From contig CM069437.1 in NCBI GenBank assembly GCA_035610365.1, forward strand, positions 56,382,093 to 56,446,092: a stretch of 64,000 nucleotides of DNA, written 5' to 3'. The notes beneath the pieces are model-generated. The model saw only the letters and a list, made by a program, of their open reading frames with translations. It had not been told where the DNA came from and did no database searches. Below are positions 1 to 12,071 of this stretch, piece after piece. Both the position numbers and the translations under genes were made by a program. How positions within the stretch are numbered: the stretch's first letter is position 1; the number at the start of each line of letters is the position of its first letter. This DNA is from Aquatica leii. Taxonomy: Eukaryota; Arthropoda; Insecta; Coleoptera; Lampyridae.

Positions 1-91
1 CGAATTTCAACTTCCGGTATCGAATTACAACTTCCGGTGACCTATTTCGACTTCCGGTGTCAGATTACAACTTCCGGTGTCAGATTTCATT
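1..91. repeat. 20-bp minisatellite at the outer left end of the palindrome (cut by window)
   Basis: About four and a half units of a 20-bp repeat are visible, each containing ACTTCCGGT (ACCGGAAGT on the other strand) followed by alternating GTCAGATTACA- and ATCGAATT-type spacers. It mirrors the array at 12072-12262. Confidence 0.9.
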
Positions 92-264
92 GCTGTGCAT
101 TGTCAGCAAATTTTTTCGAGTTCATTAGCTATGATGAATCAACAAATTTTCTATAATAAACTTACGGTGTCTACTTTGTTTCCGCTTAAGTTCAATGATC
201 TGCAAAAACGCTGAATTAACTAGAAAGCTCATATACTTCTTGCAGATTCATAAATTTTTTTATA

Positions 265-430
265 GCACTTATAAAATCAAATCAATGAAAATCACTAATT
301 ATTGTATGCAATTCAAATAGTATTACAGTTAACTTTATTTAAGTTACAATTAAAATTTATAAATTATTTTTTATAAAGACTAACAAAACAATGTTTTTTT
401 CCTGCAGATGGTATTATATTTTATATTACA
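265..430. repeat. Internal duplication in the arm, copy 1
   Basis: This stretch, beginning GCACTTATAAAATCAAATCA, is repeated at 1148-1327. Both end in a T run, a C(T/C)GCAG motif and TATTTTATATTACAT. Weaker relatives with the same AAAGACT...TTTTTTC...CAG layout occur near 790-820 and 1005-1040. Mirror copies lie in the right arm. Confidence 0.75.
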
Positions 431-1147
431 TTTAGCAATTATTTTTGTTTTAAAGTTTATAAAAATCCAATATCATGCAAAAAAATTATCAATTTATTTG
501 AGTAATTCTTTATATGCATTTAAAAGTGTTTAGTTAATTTTAATTTAGAAAGTAAAGTTAAAAAATGCGCAATTAGTTCTTAATATAAATTCCATTCATA
601 ATTACTATTTATATACACAAACAAAATGCCGATTTAACTATTGAGTAAATTTCATGTTACAAATCTAGACATTGCGAAGAATGTAGTTATATAATTTCTT
701 CAATGCAAAAATAATCCTTTTATTTAATTTAGATTATAGTATTAGACATATTTTATTTACCTTATTTACATTATTATAGTAACATAAAGAAACTGTTTTT
801 TCCACAGATGTTATATTATACGAGGATCGTTAGCATATATTTTTTTTGTTGACTTAGTTTTATTATTACAGGTTTAGAACGTTTAATGATTAAATTAAAT
901 TAAAAAATTTACTAAGTTTATAAGGTCCACCCGGTAAATTTGATTAAAATAATAATCAATACAAAACGATGCATATTAAAATTTATAACACATTTTTATA
1001 AAGACTCTAACGTTAAAGTGTTTTTTCAGCATATAACAAGTCGTTGGCACTCAGTATGTTGTTGATTTGCATTATTCAGCGCTGTTTATAAATGTATATA
1101 ATATAAATTGTTTTATTACATGTTAAAAAACTCGATTTGCATTATTA

Positions 1148-1327
1148 GCACTTATAAAATCAAATCAATGAAAATCACTAATTTATTTAAGTAATTATTG
1201 TATGCAATTCAAATAGTATTACAGTTAACTTCATTTAAATTACAATTAAAACTTATAAATCATTTTTTTATAAAGACTAACATAAAAATGTTTTTATTCC
1301 CGCAGTTGATATATTTTATATTACATG
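1148..1327. repeat. Internal duplication in the arm, copy 2
   Basis: Partner of 265-430, with roughly 90% identity by eye and a ten-base insertion (TTATTTAAGT) near the start. The mirror copy in the right arm lies at about 10840-11015. Confidence 0.75.
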
Positions 1328-1696
1328 CAGGTCGTTTTGCCGATTAATGTTTTAAAGCTGATAAAATATTAATTTCATGAATGTAAAAATTATCAATTTA
1401 TTTAATTTATAGCATATATACTTGTTGTTAGTTAGATAATAAATCTACAATAAACTCCATTTATCATTCCAAACTAATACCACTAATTTTATTTTAAATT
1501 CATTAAACAAATATGTACAAACATAAAGAAAATAAATGTACACTAAAACAAATAATATCGCATATAATCTAATTGTGTTCGATGTGATGGTCGGGAAAGC
1601 ACTACTTAAGTTCGATAACGGTCGGTGAAGTTCGAGTTGAAGCGTAAACCTTCGACAGTTCGTACACACTCGTGCAGACTCGTAATTTTTTAAAAG

Positions 1697-1735
1697 TATA
1701 TAAATAAACCTCGCATCGTTTGCAGCATTAGTTAA
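1697..1735 (+). promoter_or_regulatory. Likely TATA-box promoter of the left polymerase gene
   Basis: TATATAAATA at 1697-1706 is followed about 28 bases later by GCAGCATTAGTT, a plausible initiator, and 36 bases further by the ATG at 1759. The mirror TATA is at 10456-10465 on the minus strand. Spacing and motif fit a eukaryotic RNA polymerase II core promoter; use is inferred. Confidence 0.5.
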
Positions 1736-1758
1736 ACGAAATACTTAATTCGTGAAAA

Positions 1759-4700
1759 ATGGCTACACTCTCTAGCATGTGTAAACAGTACTTGACAGTG
1801 ACGCGTGTTTACTTTGATAACATAAAAACGGTGAATGAAGTAAATAATCTCAAACTTTATATTAATCGTGCAATACAAATTGTTCGTAAAGCAATCAAAA
1901 ATAAAATACACGAAGATAATATATTTGAATCTCCTTTTTCCATTGAAACAAGTTTATCATATCTAAAATTTTATCGTTTAAAACTTAGAGAACTTAAAAA
2001 AGTTTTAGTAGTAAAATCGGGTGAAGGCCTATCGACAAACTTAAAACGAAACAAGTGTAAAGTTAGTTGGGAAGATGCGGAATCGTGTTTCAACAACAGA
2101 ATTCGCACCGGTTTCATATCAAGCATTAATATAAAAGATCCCATTATTTTTTTGAAAAAATCTTTTAAATGTTTTAATATGAAAATTAAAAAGGCTCTCG
2201 GAGAATCTCTTCTTAAAGTAAACGTAATTTTAAGCGCTAATTTTATTAAACCTCAAACTGCCGAAATAGATTTGAAAACGTTTTGCACTAAAAATAATGT
2301 CATTGATCGTACAACTAATTTGAAACAATGGTATCAAGAACACGTGTTTGATAAACTTGCAACGAAATTAGAGGAGTTTGCTGAAAAAGACAGTGGCTGG
2401 GCTTTAGAAGAACTTTTGGGACTTAAAGTGAACATTAACAAATATGATCCTCTTAAAGTAGGTTATTCAACTTTTGTGTCGGTTCCCGATTATATAAAAA
2501 AGAAACATGCTGTTGTGAACGTTAATAATGATGATCCATATTGCTTTCTTTGGTCTGTAATATCAGCTTTATATCCCGCTAAGAAAAGTTCTAATAGACC
2601 TTCTTCATATCCCCATTTCAATGATGTTTTAAATTGTGATGGTATTGAATTTCCCGTAACTATAAAAAATATAAGAAAATTTGAAAAACTTAACAAACTA
2701 TCAATTAATTTGTTTTGTATCGAAAATAAAAAAATTTTACCTTGTTCTCTTAGTACTGTTTCCGATACAAATGCTAAGGTCATAAATCTTCTAATGCTTC
2801 CTTTAAACTCCCAGATAGATATAAACAATTCGTCTGATGCACAACTACTTTTTCATTTTACTTGGATCAAAAATTTGTCAGCGCTTCTATCGAAACAACT
2901 ATCAACCCATAAGAGTAAAATTTTTATTTGTGAACGATGTTTAAATTATTTTACAACTCAAGATATACTTAACAAACATAGAAGTTACTGTATGAATTCT
3001 AATGAATGCTGTGTAAGGTTACCATTACAATCGGAGAAATACTTATTATTTAAAAATTATCGTTATCAAGAAAAAGTTCCATTTGTTATTTATGCAGATT
3101 TGGAATGTATTTTGGAAAAGTATAATGATCCCGATTTAAATTTACTCAACACTAAATCTAAATCCTATCAAAAACATATACCGTTCAGTATAGCATATTA
3201 CCTAAAATGTTCATACGATGAAACATTATCAAAGTTTTCCACATATCGAGGAATAGATTGCATCGATTGGTTTGTATACGAATTAAAAAATATTGCTGAT
3301 GTGTGTTATCAAAAACTTAATAAGATTGTTCCTATGGAAAAACTAAATCAGCAACAACAACAAATTTTTTATACTTCTAAAGTATGTCACATTTGCAAAA
3401 AACCCTTTAACAAAGACCAAGTTAGAGTTCGAGATCATAATCATCAAACAGGATTATTTAGAGGAGCTGCTCATCAAGCTTGCAACTTAAACTATAAAGA
3501 TGAACATTGTATACCTGTAGTTTTTCATAACATGAGTGGGTATGACGCACATTTTATTATTCGAAAATTATCTACATTATTTGAAGGAAATGTTAAATTA
3601 TTACCCATAAATAAGGAAAAATACATTTCATTTACAAAGTCAATACCAAATACAAATATTTCTCTTAGGTTTATCGATTCATTTCGTTTTATGTCACAAA
3701 GTTTAGATCGTCTTTCTTCTAATTTGTTGGATGATGAAAAAAAAATTACAAAATCTTATTGTAATAGTTTAGATGAGTTTCATCTATTAAATAGGAAAGG
3801 AATTTTTCCTTATGATTATGTAGATTCCTGGACAAAATTAGAAGAAACATGTTTACCAAGTAAACAAAACTTCTATAGTCAGTTGCTTGATGAAAATGTT
3901 AGCGATGAAGATTATGCTCATGCACTAAATGTTTGGAAAGTTTTCAAAATTCGAAATTTAGGTGAATATTCAGATTTGTATTTAAAAACTGATGTGCTTT
4001 TACTAGCCGATGTGTTTGAAGCTTTCCGTCAAACTTGTTTGAAAACTTATACTTTAGATCCGTTACACTATTATACTGCGCCAGGGTTAACGTTTGACGC
4101 AATGCTGAAGACTACAAACGCTTCATTAGAACTTATCACCGATATCGATATGCTTATGTTTATTGAAAAAGGAATTAGAGGAGGCGTTTCTCAATGTTCT
4201 AATAGATATGCTAAAGCAAATAATAAATATATGAAAAATGGCTTTGATTTAACTAAAGATAGTACATATTTAATGTATTTTGATGTAAATAATTTATATG
4301 GAGCGGCCATGTCACAATATTTGCCATACGGAAATTTTGAATTTATAGAAAATTTTGATGTTCAAGAAATTTTAAATACACTTGATGACTTTATGTTTGG
4401 ATATTGTTGAATGCGATTTAGATTATCCAATTAAATTACATAATTTACATAGCGATTTACCATTGGCACCAGAACATATGATTTCTCCGACTTCAGACAC
4501 TAAACTTAAAAAATTGTTATTAAGATTGTTTTCAATGAACGTTAAATCGTTCACTACAGGAACTTAAAAATGTATTAAGATTAGTTATGCTATTAAAACA
4601 AGTTCATAAAGCACTTACATTTAATCAATCTCCTTGGTTAAAACAGTACATAGATTTAAATACAAAATTACGTCAACAATCTAAAGATGAGTTTGAAAAA

Positions 4701-5507
4701 GATTTCTATAAGTTAATGATCAATGCGATTTATAGCAAATGTTAAAAAAGGAAGCATAGAGATATCCGTTTAATAACACAATGGGATGGACAATGGGGAG
4801 CACGAGCCTTTATCTCAAAACCAAATTTTCATAGCTCTGTTATATTTGATGAAGATATGGTTATCATAGAAATGAAAAAATTGGAAATACGTATGAATAA
4901 ACCTATTTATGCGGGATTTAGCATATTGGATATTTCAAAAATTTTTTTATATGAATTTCATTATGATTATGTTATAAAAACCTTTGGCAAAAATGCGCAA
5001 TTATTATATACAGATACCGATAGTTTAATTTATAGTTTCCAAAACATAGATATTTATAGTTATATTAAACAAGATAGTGATCGTTTTGACACTTCCGACT
5101 ATGATATTGATAACATTTATGGAATACAACCAAAAAACAAAAAACAACCGGGATTAATGAAAGACGAAAATAATGGAAAGATAATGCTGGAGTTTGTAGG
5201 ACTTAGATCAAAAATGTACTCATATATTGTGGATGATGATTCTTCTAAAAAATTAATTAAAAAATCCAAGGGCTCTAAAAAGTCTTCAATCAAATCAATT
5301 ACCTTTGACGACTACAAAAAGTGTTTGTTTGATAAAAAAATTTTTGAAGCTGATCAACGACTCATCAAATCTAAAAAACACAACGTGTTTTCCGTTAAAC
5401 AAAGTAAAATAGTTCTTAGTCCTTATGACGATAAACGCATGCTCAGTTTTAATAGTACTGAAACAAGACCGTGGGGTTATCAATATCAACCGTTTGGAGC
5501 GGTATAA
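1759..5507 (+). pseudogene. Family-B DNA polymerase with endonuclease VII-like module, left copy, broken
   Basis: Replicative polymerase of the protein-primed family-B type (the group of Polintons, adenoviruses and linear plasmids). The first 883 codons (1759-4410) are open. In order they show a C-x2-C...H...C finger near residues 393-411, exonuclease I (YADLE, ~447), an endonuclease VII-like module (CHIC...RDHNH...CNLNY, ~540-580), exonuclease II (GYDAHF, ~594), exonuclease III ([11 protein letters not shown], ~735) and polymerase motif A (DVNNLYG, ~845). A 2-base loss near 4404 ends the frame; further shifts, stops and a small deletion lie between 4404 and 4750. The C-terminal part (4857-5507) is open and has motif C (YTDTDS). 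Motif B is damaged here (NAIYSK instead of NAIYGK). The lesions fall in a 370-bp island unlike the other copy. No partner genes are seen. Confidence 0.9.
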
Positions 5508-5700
5508 ATTCTATATTCATTGCAGGAACACACCATCGAGATGCTATAGTAGGTTGAACATCCGGCCCAGATTCAGTAAGATGGCCTTCTACTAATATGG
5601 AGACACAAAAAAAATCAATATCTTATGTATTGTAAATATTATATTAATGACAATAAAAAAAGAATATATCACATATATCTTGTTTTATTTTAAACCTTTA
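5508..5700. other. Non-coding 3' flank of the left polymerase gene
   Basis: Begins directly after the stop codon. It is nearly identical to 6455-6647 in the other arm. AATAAA-like sequence occurs near 5650. No reading frame is supported. Confidence 0.5.
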
Positions 5701-5712
5701 TACAACTATTAG

Positions 5713-5950
5713 CAAACAAACTAAACAGTCTAAAAACTAATTAATCGTTCAAAAACCGAAACAGGTAGTTTGTTTACTAACAGCTAGTCGGTTTGTCATT
5801 TTTATGGTTTTTGGACTGTTAATCGGTTTGTTAAGGCAGTTTTCAATTCCTGCTTTAGACCAATTATAATTAACCACGCCCATTAACCACACCTCTAATA
5901 ACGCTTATCTATCAATTTGTTTGGTCAAAAAGCACATCGGTTTGTTTCAT
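5713..5950. repeat. CGGTTTGT iterons and an imperfect hairpin near the palindrome centre
   Basis: TCGGTTTGT occurs near 5789, 5824 and 5938, and inverted as AAACCGA near 5756. AACAAACTAAACAGTCTAAA (about 5713-5735) pairs imperfectly with GGACTGTTAATCGGTTTGTT (about 5811-5832). The mirror lies at about 6208-6445. The arrangement resembles iterons but no function is shown. Confidence 0.55.
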
Positions 5951-6040
5951 TGGTTCGAAAATTGTAATTTGAAACCGAAATATTGAAAGTCAACACACAA
6001 ATTTGTAATTTGACACCAGAAATCGATTTGTTGAAGCGGC

Positions 6041-6117
6041 TTAAAAATCAGTTATTGTTTTTTCTTTTTTTTGTATTGCCAGTACTAAGTTTAATAAATT
6101 AATTTCCTAATCCGTTT
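6041..6117. other. Unpaired centre (spacer) of the palindrome
   Basis: These 77 bp lie between the last matching base of the left arm (ending GAAGCGGC) and the first of the right arm (starting GCCGCTTC). The spacer is AT-rich with a T run near 6057-6072 and no open reading frame. It would be the loop if the arms paired. It may be the residue of a hairpin or dimer junction; that is inference. Confidence 0.85.
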
Positions 6118-6647
6118 GCCGCTTCAACAAATCGATTTCTGGTGTCAAATTACAAATTTGTGTGTTGACTTTCAATATTTCGGTTTCAAATTACAATTTT
6201 CGAACCAATGAAACAAACCGATGTGCTTTTTGACCAAACAAATTGATAGATAAGCGTTATTAGAGGTGTGGTTAATGGGCGTGGTTAATTATAATTGGTC
6301 TAAAGCAGGAATTGAAAACTGCCTTAACAAACCGATTAACAGTCCAAAAACCATAAAAATGACAAACCGACTAGCTGTTAGTAAACAAACTACCTGTTTC
6401 GGTTTTTGAACGATTAATTAGTTTTTAGACTGTTTAGTTTGTTTGCTAATAGTTGTATAAAGGTTTAAAATAAAACAAGATATATGTGATATATTCTTTT
6501 TATTGTCATTAATATAATATTTACAATACATAAGATAATGATTTTTTTGTGTCTCCATATTAGTAGAAGGCCATCTTACTGAATCTGGGCCGGATGTTCA
6601 ACCTACTATAGCATCTCGATGGTGTGTTCCTGCAATGAATATAGAAT

Positions 6648-9600
6648 TTATACCGCTCCAAACGGTTGATATTGATAACCCCACGGTCTTGTTTCAGTAC
6701 TATTAAAACTGAGCATGCGTTTATCGTCATAAGGACTAAGAACTATTTTACTTTGTTTAACGGAAAACACGTTGTGTTTTTTAGATTTGATGAGTCGTTG
6801 ATCAGCTTCAAAGATTTTTATCAAACAAACACTTTTTGTAGTCGTCAAAGGTAATTGATTTGATTGAAGACTTTTTAGAGCCTTTGGATTTTTTAATTAA
6901 TTTTTTAGAAGAATCATCATCCACAATATATGAGTACATTTTTGATCTAAGTCCTACAAACTCCAGCATTATCTTTCCATTATTTTCGTCTTTCATTAAT
7001 CCCGGTTGTTTTTTGTTTTTTGGTTGTATTCCATAAATGTTATCAATATCATAGTCGGAAGTGTCAAAACGATCACTATCTTGTTTAATATAACTATAAA
7101 TATCTATGTTTTGGAAACTATAAATTAAACTATCGGTATCTGTATATAATAATTGCGCATTTTTGCCAAAGGTTTTTATAACATAATCATAATGAAATTC
7201 ATATAAAAAAATTTTTGAAATATCCAATATGCTAAATCCCGCATAAATAGGTTTATTCATACGTATTTCCAATTTTTTCATTTCTATGATAACCATATCT
7301 TCATCAAATATAACAGAGCTATGAAAATTTGGTTTTGAGATAAAGGCTCGTGCTCCCCATTGTCCATCCCATTGTGTTATTAAACGGATATCTCTATGCT
7401 TCCTTACATTTTCCATACATTTGCCATAAATCGCATTGATCATTAACTTATAAAAATCTTTTTCAAACTCATTTTTAGATTGTTGACGTAATTTTGTATT
7501 TAAATCTATGTACTGTTTTAACCAAGGAGATTGATGAAATTTAAGCACTCTGTGAACTTTTTTTAATAGCATACCTAATCTTAAATACATTTTTAAGTTC
7601 CTATAGTGAATGATATAACGTTCTTTTGGAAACAACGTTAATAACAATTTTTTAAGTTTAGTGTTTGAAGTCGGAGGAATCATATGTTCTGATGCTAATG
7701 GCAAATCGCTATGTAAATTATGTAATTGAATTGGATAATCTAAATCACATTCAACAATATATCCAAACATAAAGTCATCAGGTGTATTTAAAATTTCTTG
7801 AACATCAAAATTTTCTATAAATTCAAAATTTCCGTATGGCAAATATTGTGACATGGCCGCTCCATATAAATTATTTACATCAAAATACATTAAATATGTA
7901 CTATCTTTAGTTAAATCAAAGCCATTTTTCATATATTTATTATTTGCTTTAGCATATCTATTAGAACATTGAGAAACGCCTCCTCTAATTCCTTTTTCAA
8001 TAAACATAAGCATATCGATATCGGTGATAAGTTCTAATGAAGCGTTTGTAGTCTTCAGCATTGCGTCAAACGTTAACCCTGGCGCAGTATAATAGTGTAA
8101 CGGATCTAAAGTATAAGTTTTCAAACAAGTTTGACGGAAAGCTTCAAACACATCGGCTAGTAAAAGCACATCAGTTTTTAAATACAAATCTGAATATTCA
8201 CCTAAATTTCGAATTTTGAAAACTTTCCAAACATTTAGTGCATGAGCATAATCTTCATCGCTAACATTTTCATCAAGCAACTGACTATAGAAGTTTTGTT
8301 TACTTGGTAAACATGTTTCTTCTAATTTTGTCCAGGAATCTACATAATCATAAGGAAAAATTCCTTTCCTATTTAATAGATGAAACTCATCTAAACTATT
8401 ACAATAAGATTTTGTAATTTTTTTTTCATCATCCAACAAATTAGAAGAAAGACGATCTAAACTTTGTGACATAAAACGAAATGAATCGATAAACCTAAGA
8501 GAAATATTTGTATTTGGTATTGACTTTGTAAATGAAATGTATTTTTCCTTATTTATGGGTAATAATTTAACATTTCCTTCAAATAATGTAGATAATTTTC
8601 GAATAATAAAATGTGCGTCATACCCACTCATGTTATGAAAAACTACAGGTATACAATGTTCATCTTTATAGTTTAAGTTGCAAGCTTGATGAGCAGCTCC
8701 TCTAAATAATCCTGTTTGATGATTATGATCTCGAACTCTAACTTGGTCTTTGTTAAAGGGTTTTTTGCAAATGTGACATACTTTAGAAGTATAAAAAATT
8801 TGTTGTTGTTGCTGATTTAGTTTTTCCATAGGAACAATCTTATTAAGTTTTTGATAACACACATCAGCAATATTTTTTAATTCGTATACAAACCAATCGA
8901 TGCAATCTATTCCTCGATATGTGGAAAACTTTGATAATGTTTCATCGTATGAACATTTTAGGTAATATGCTATACTGAACGGTATATGTTTTTGATAGGA
9001 TTTAGATTTAGTGTTGAGTAAATTTAAATCGGGATCATTATACTTTTCCAAAATACATTCCAAATCTGCATAAATAACAAATGGAACTTTTTCTTGATAA
9101 CGATAATTTTTAAATAATAAGTATTTCTCCGATTGTAATGGTAACCTTACACAGCATTCATTAGAATTCATACAGTAACTTCTATGTTTGTTAAGTATAT
9201 CTTGAGTTGTAAAATAATTTAAACATCGTTCACAAATAAAAATTTTACTCTTATGGGTTGATAGTTGTTTCGATAGAAGCGCTGACAAATTTTTGATCCA
9301 AGTAAAATGAAAAAGTAGTTGTGCATCAGACGAATTGTTTATATCTATCTGGGAGTTTAAAGGAAGCATTAGAAGATTTATGACCTTAGCATTTGTATCG
9401 GAAACAGTACTAAGAGAACAAGGTAAAATTTTTTTATTTTCGATACAAAACAAATTAATTGATAGTTTGTTAAGTTTTTCAAATTTTCTTATATTTTTTA
9501 TAGTTACGGGAAATTCAATACCATCACAATTTAAAACATCATTGAAATGGGGATATGAAGAAGGTCTATTAGAACTTTTCTTAGCGGGATATAAAGCTGA

Positions 9601-10403
9601 TATTACAGACCAAAGAAAGCAATATGGATCATCATTATTAACGTTCACAACAGCATGTTTCTTTTTTATATAATCGGGAACCGACACAAAAGTTGAATAA
9701 CCTACTTTAAGAGGATCATATTTGTTAATGTTCACTTTAAGTCCCAAAAGTTCTTCTAAAGCCCAGCCACTGTCTTTTTCAGCAAACTCCTCTAATTTCG
9801 TTGCAAGTTTATCAAACACGTGTTCTTGATACCATTGTTTCAAATTAGTTGTACGATCAATGACATTATTTTTAGTGCAAAACGTTTTCAAATCTATTTC
9901 GGCAGTTTGAGGTTTAATAAAATTAGCGCTTAAAATTACGTTTACTTTAAGAAGAGATTCTCCGAGAGCCTTTTTAATTTTCATATTAAAACATTTAAAA
10001 GATTTTTTCAAAAAAATAATGGGATCTTTTATATTAATGCTTGATATGAAACCGGTGCGAATTCTGTTGTTGAAACACGATTCCGCATCTTCCCAACTAA
10101 CTTTACACTTGTTTCGTTTTAAGTTTGTCGATAGGCCTTCACCCGATTTTACTACTAAAACTTTTTTAAGTTCTCTAAGTTTTAAACGATAAAATTTTAG
10201 ATATGATAAACTTGTTTCAATGGAAAAGGAGATTCAAATATATTATCTTCGTGTATTTTATTTTTGATTGCTTTACGAACAATTTGTATTGCACGATTAA
10301 TATAAAGTTTGAGATTATTTACTTCATTCACCGTTTTTATGTTATCAAAGTAAACACGCGTCACTGTCAAGTACTGTTTACACATGCTAGAGAGTGTAGC
10401 CAT
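6648..10403 (-). CDS. Family-B DNA polymerase with endonuclease VII-like module, right copy, nearly intact
   Basis: Second copy, reading toward the palindrome centre from the ATG at 10403. It would be about 1,200 residues, in the range of protein-primed polymerases. All catalytic signatures are present: exonuclease I (YADLE), II (GYDAHF), III ([11 protein letters not shown]), motif A (DVNNLYG), motif B ([10 protein letters not shown]) and motif C (YTDTDS), plus the zinc/HNH module (CHIC...RDHNH...CNLNY) between exonuclease I and II. Two frame breaks remain: one T missing in a T run near 10217-10222, and two bases missing in an A/T run near 6816-6828. Both are in homopolymers and the other copy reads through them, so they could be consensus errors. 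Without them the gene would be intact. No terminal protein, integrase, ATPase or capsid gene is linked. Confidence 0.88.
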
Positions 10404-10429
10404 TTTTCACGAATTAAGTATTTCGTTTA

Positions 10430-10465
10430 ACTAATGCTGCAAACGATGCGAGGTTTATTTATATA
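10430..10465 (-). promoter_or_regulatory. Likely TATA-box promoter of the right polymerase gene
   Basis: Mirror image of the left-arm promoter. TATATAAATA on the minus strand at 10456-10465 precedes the ATG at 10403 with the same spacing. Confidence 0.5.
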
Positions 10466-12071
10466 CTTTTAAAAAATTACGAGTCTGCACGAGTGTGTAC
10501 GAACTGTCGAAGGTTTACGCTTCAACTCGAACTTCACCGACCGTTATCGAACTTAAGTAGTGCTTTCCCGACCATCACATCGAACACAATTAGATTATAT
10601 GCGATATTATTTGTTTTAGTGTACATTTATTTTCTTTATGTTTGTACATATTTGTTTAATGAATTTAAAATAAAATTAGTGGTATTAGTTTGGAATGATA
10701 AATGGAGTTTATTGTAGATTTATTATCTAACTAACAACAAGTATATATGCTATAAATTAAATAAATTGATAATTTTACATTCATGAAATTAATATTTTAT
10801 CAGCTTTAAAACATTAATCGGCAAAACGACCTGCATGTAATATAAAATATATCAACTGCGGGAATAAATCATTTTTATGTTACTCTTTATAAAAAATGAT
10901 TTATAAGTTTTAATTGTAATTTAAATGAAGTTAACTGTAATACTATTTGAATTGCATACAATAATTATTTAAATAAATTAGTGATTTTCATTGATTTGAT
11001 TTTATAAGTGCTAATAATGCAAATCGAGTTTTTAACATGTAATAGAACAATTTATATTATATACATTTATAAACAGCGCTGAATAATGCAAATCAACAAC
11101 ATACTGAGTGCCAACGACTTGTTATATGCTGAAAAAACACTTTAACGTTAGAGTCTTTATAAAAATGTGTTATAAATTTTAATATGCATCGTTTTGTATT
11201 GATTATTATTTTAATCAAATTTACCGGGTGGACCTTATAAACTTAGTAAATTTTTTAATTTAATTTAATCATTAAACGTTCTAAACCTGTAATAATAAAA
11301 CTAAGTCAACAAAAAAAATATATGCTAACGATCCTCGTATAATATAACATCTGTGGAAAAAACAGTTTCTTTATGTTACTATAATAATGTAAATAAGGTT
11401 AAAATATGTCTAATACTATAATCTAAATTAAATAAAAGGATTATTTTTGCATTGAAGAAATTATATAACTACATTCTTCGCAATGTCTAGATTTGTAACA
11501 TGAAATTTACTCAATAGTTAAATCGGCATTTTGTTTGTGTATATAAATAGTAATTATGAATGGAATTTATATTAAGAACTAATTGCGCATTTTTTAACTT
11601 TACTTTCTAAATTAAAATTAACTAAACACTTTTAAATGCATATAAAGAATTACTCAAATAAATTGATAATTTTTTTGCATGATATTGGATTTTTATAAAC
11701 TTTAAAACAAAAATAATTGCTAAATGTAATATAAAATATAGTACCATCTGCAGTAAAAAACATTGTTTTGTTAGTGTTTATATAAATTAATTTTTAAATT
11801 TTTATTGTAACTTAAATAAAGTTAACTGTACTCCTATTTGAATTGCATACAATAATTAGTGATTTTCATTGATTTGATTTTATAACTCCTATAAAAAAAT
11901 TTAGGAATCTCCAAGAAGTATATGACCTTTCTAGTCAATTCAGCGTTTTGCAGATCATTGAACTTAAGCGGAAACAAAGTAGACACCGTAAGTTTATTAT
12001 AGAAAATTTGTTGATTCATCATAGCTAATGAACTCGAAAAAATTTGCTGACAATGCACAGCAATGAAATCT

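Larger units (their letters stand above)
1..6040 (+). repeat. Left arm of a ~12.2-kb palindrome
   Basis: This stretch reappears as its reverse complement at 6118-12152; position 1 pairs with about 12152 and 6040 with 6118. The arm runs from outside to inside as 20-bp repeats, about 1.65 kb of AT-rich non-coding DNA with internal duplications, a promoter, the DNA polymerase gene, and about 530 bp of non-coding DNA with CGGTTTGT-type repeats. Most of the arm matches base for base. Differences gather in the outermost ~180-420 and in 4380-4765, with scattered small indels elsewhere. The window starts inside the terminal repeat array, so the true left end is not seen. Confidence 0.95.

Noticed and set aside
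2490..2828. Antisense open frame inside the left polymerase gene (mirrored at 9335-9673)
   Set aside because: It lies opposite conserved polymerase coding sequence and has no family signature; a shadow.
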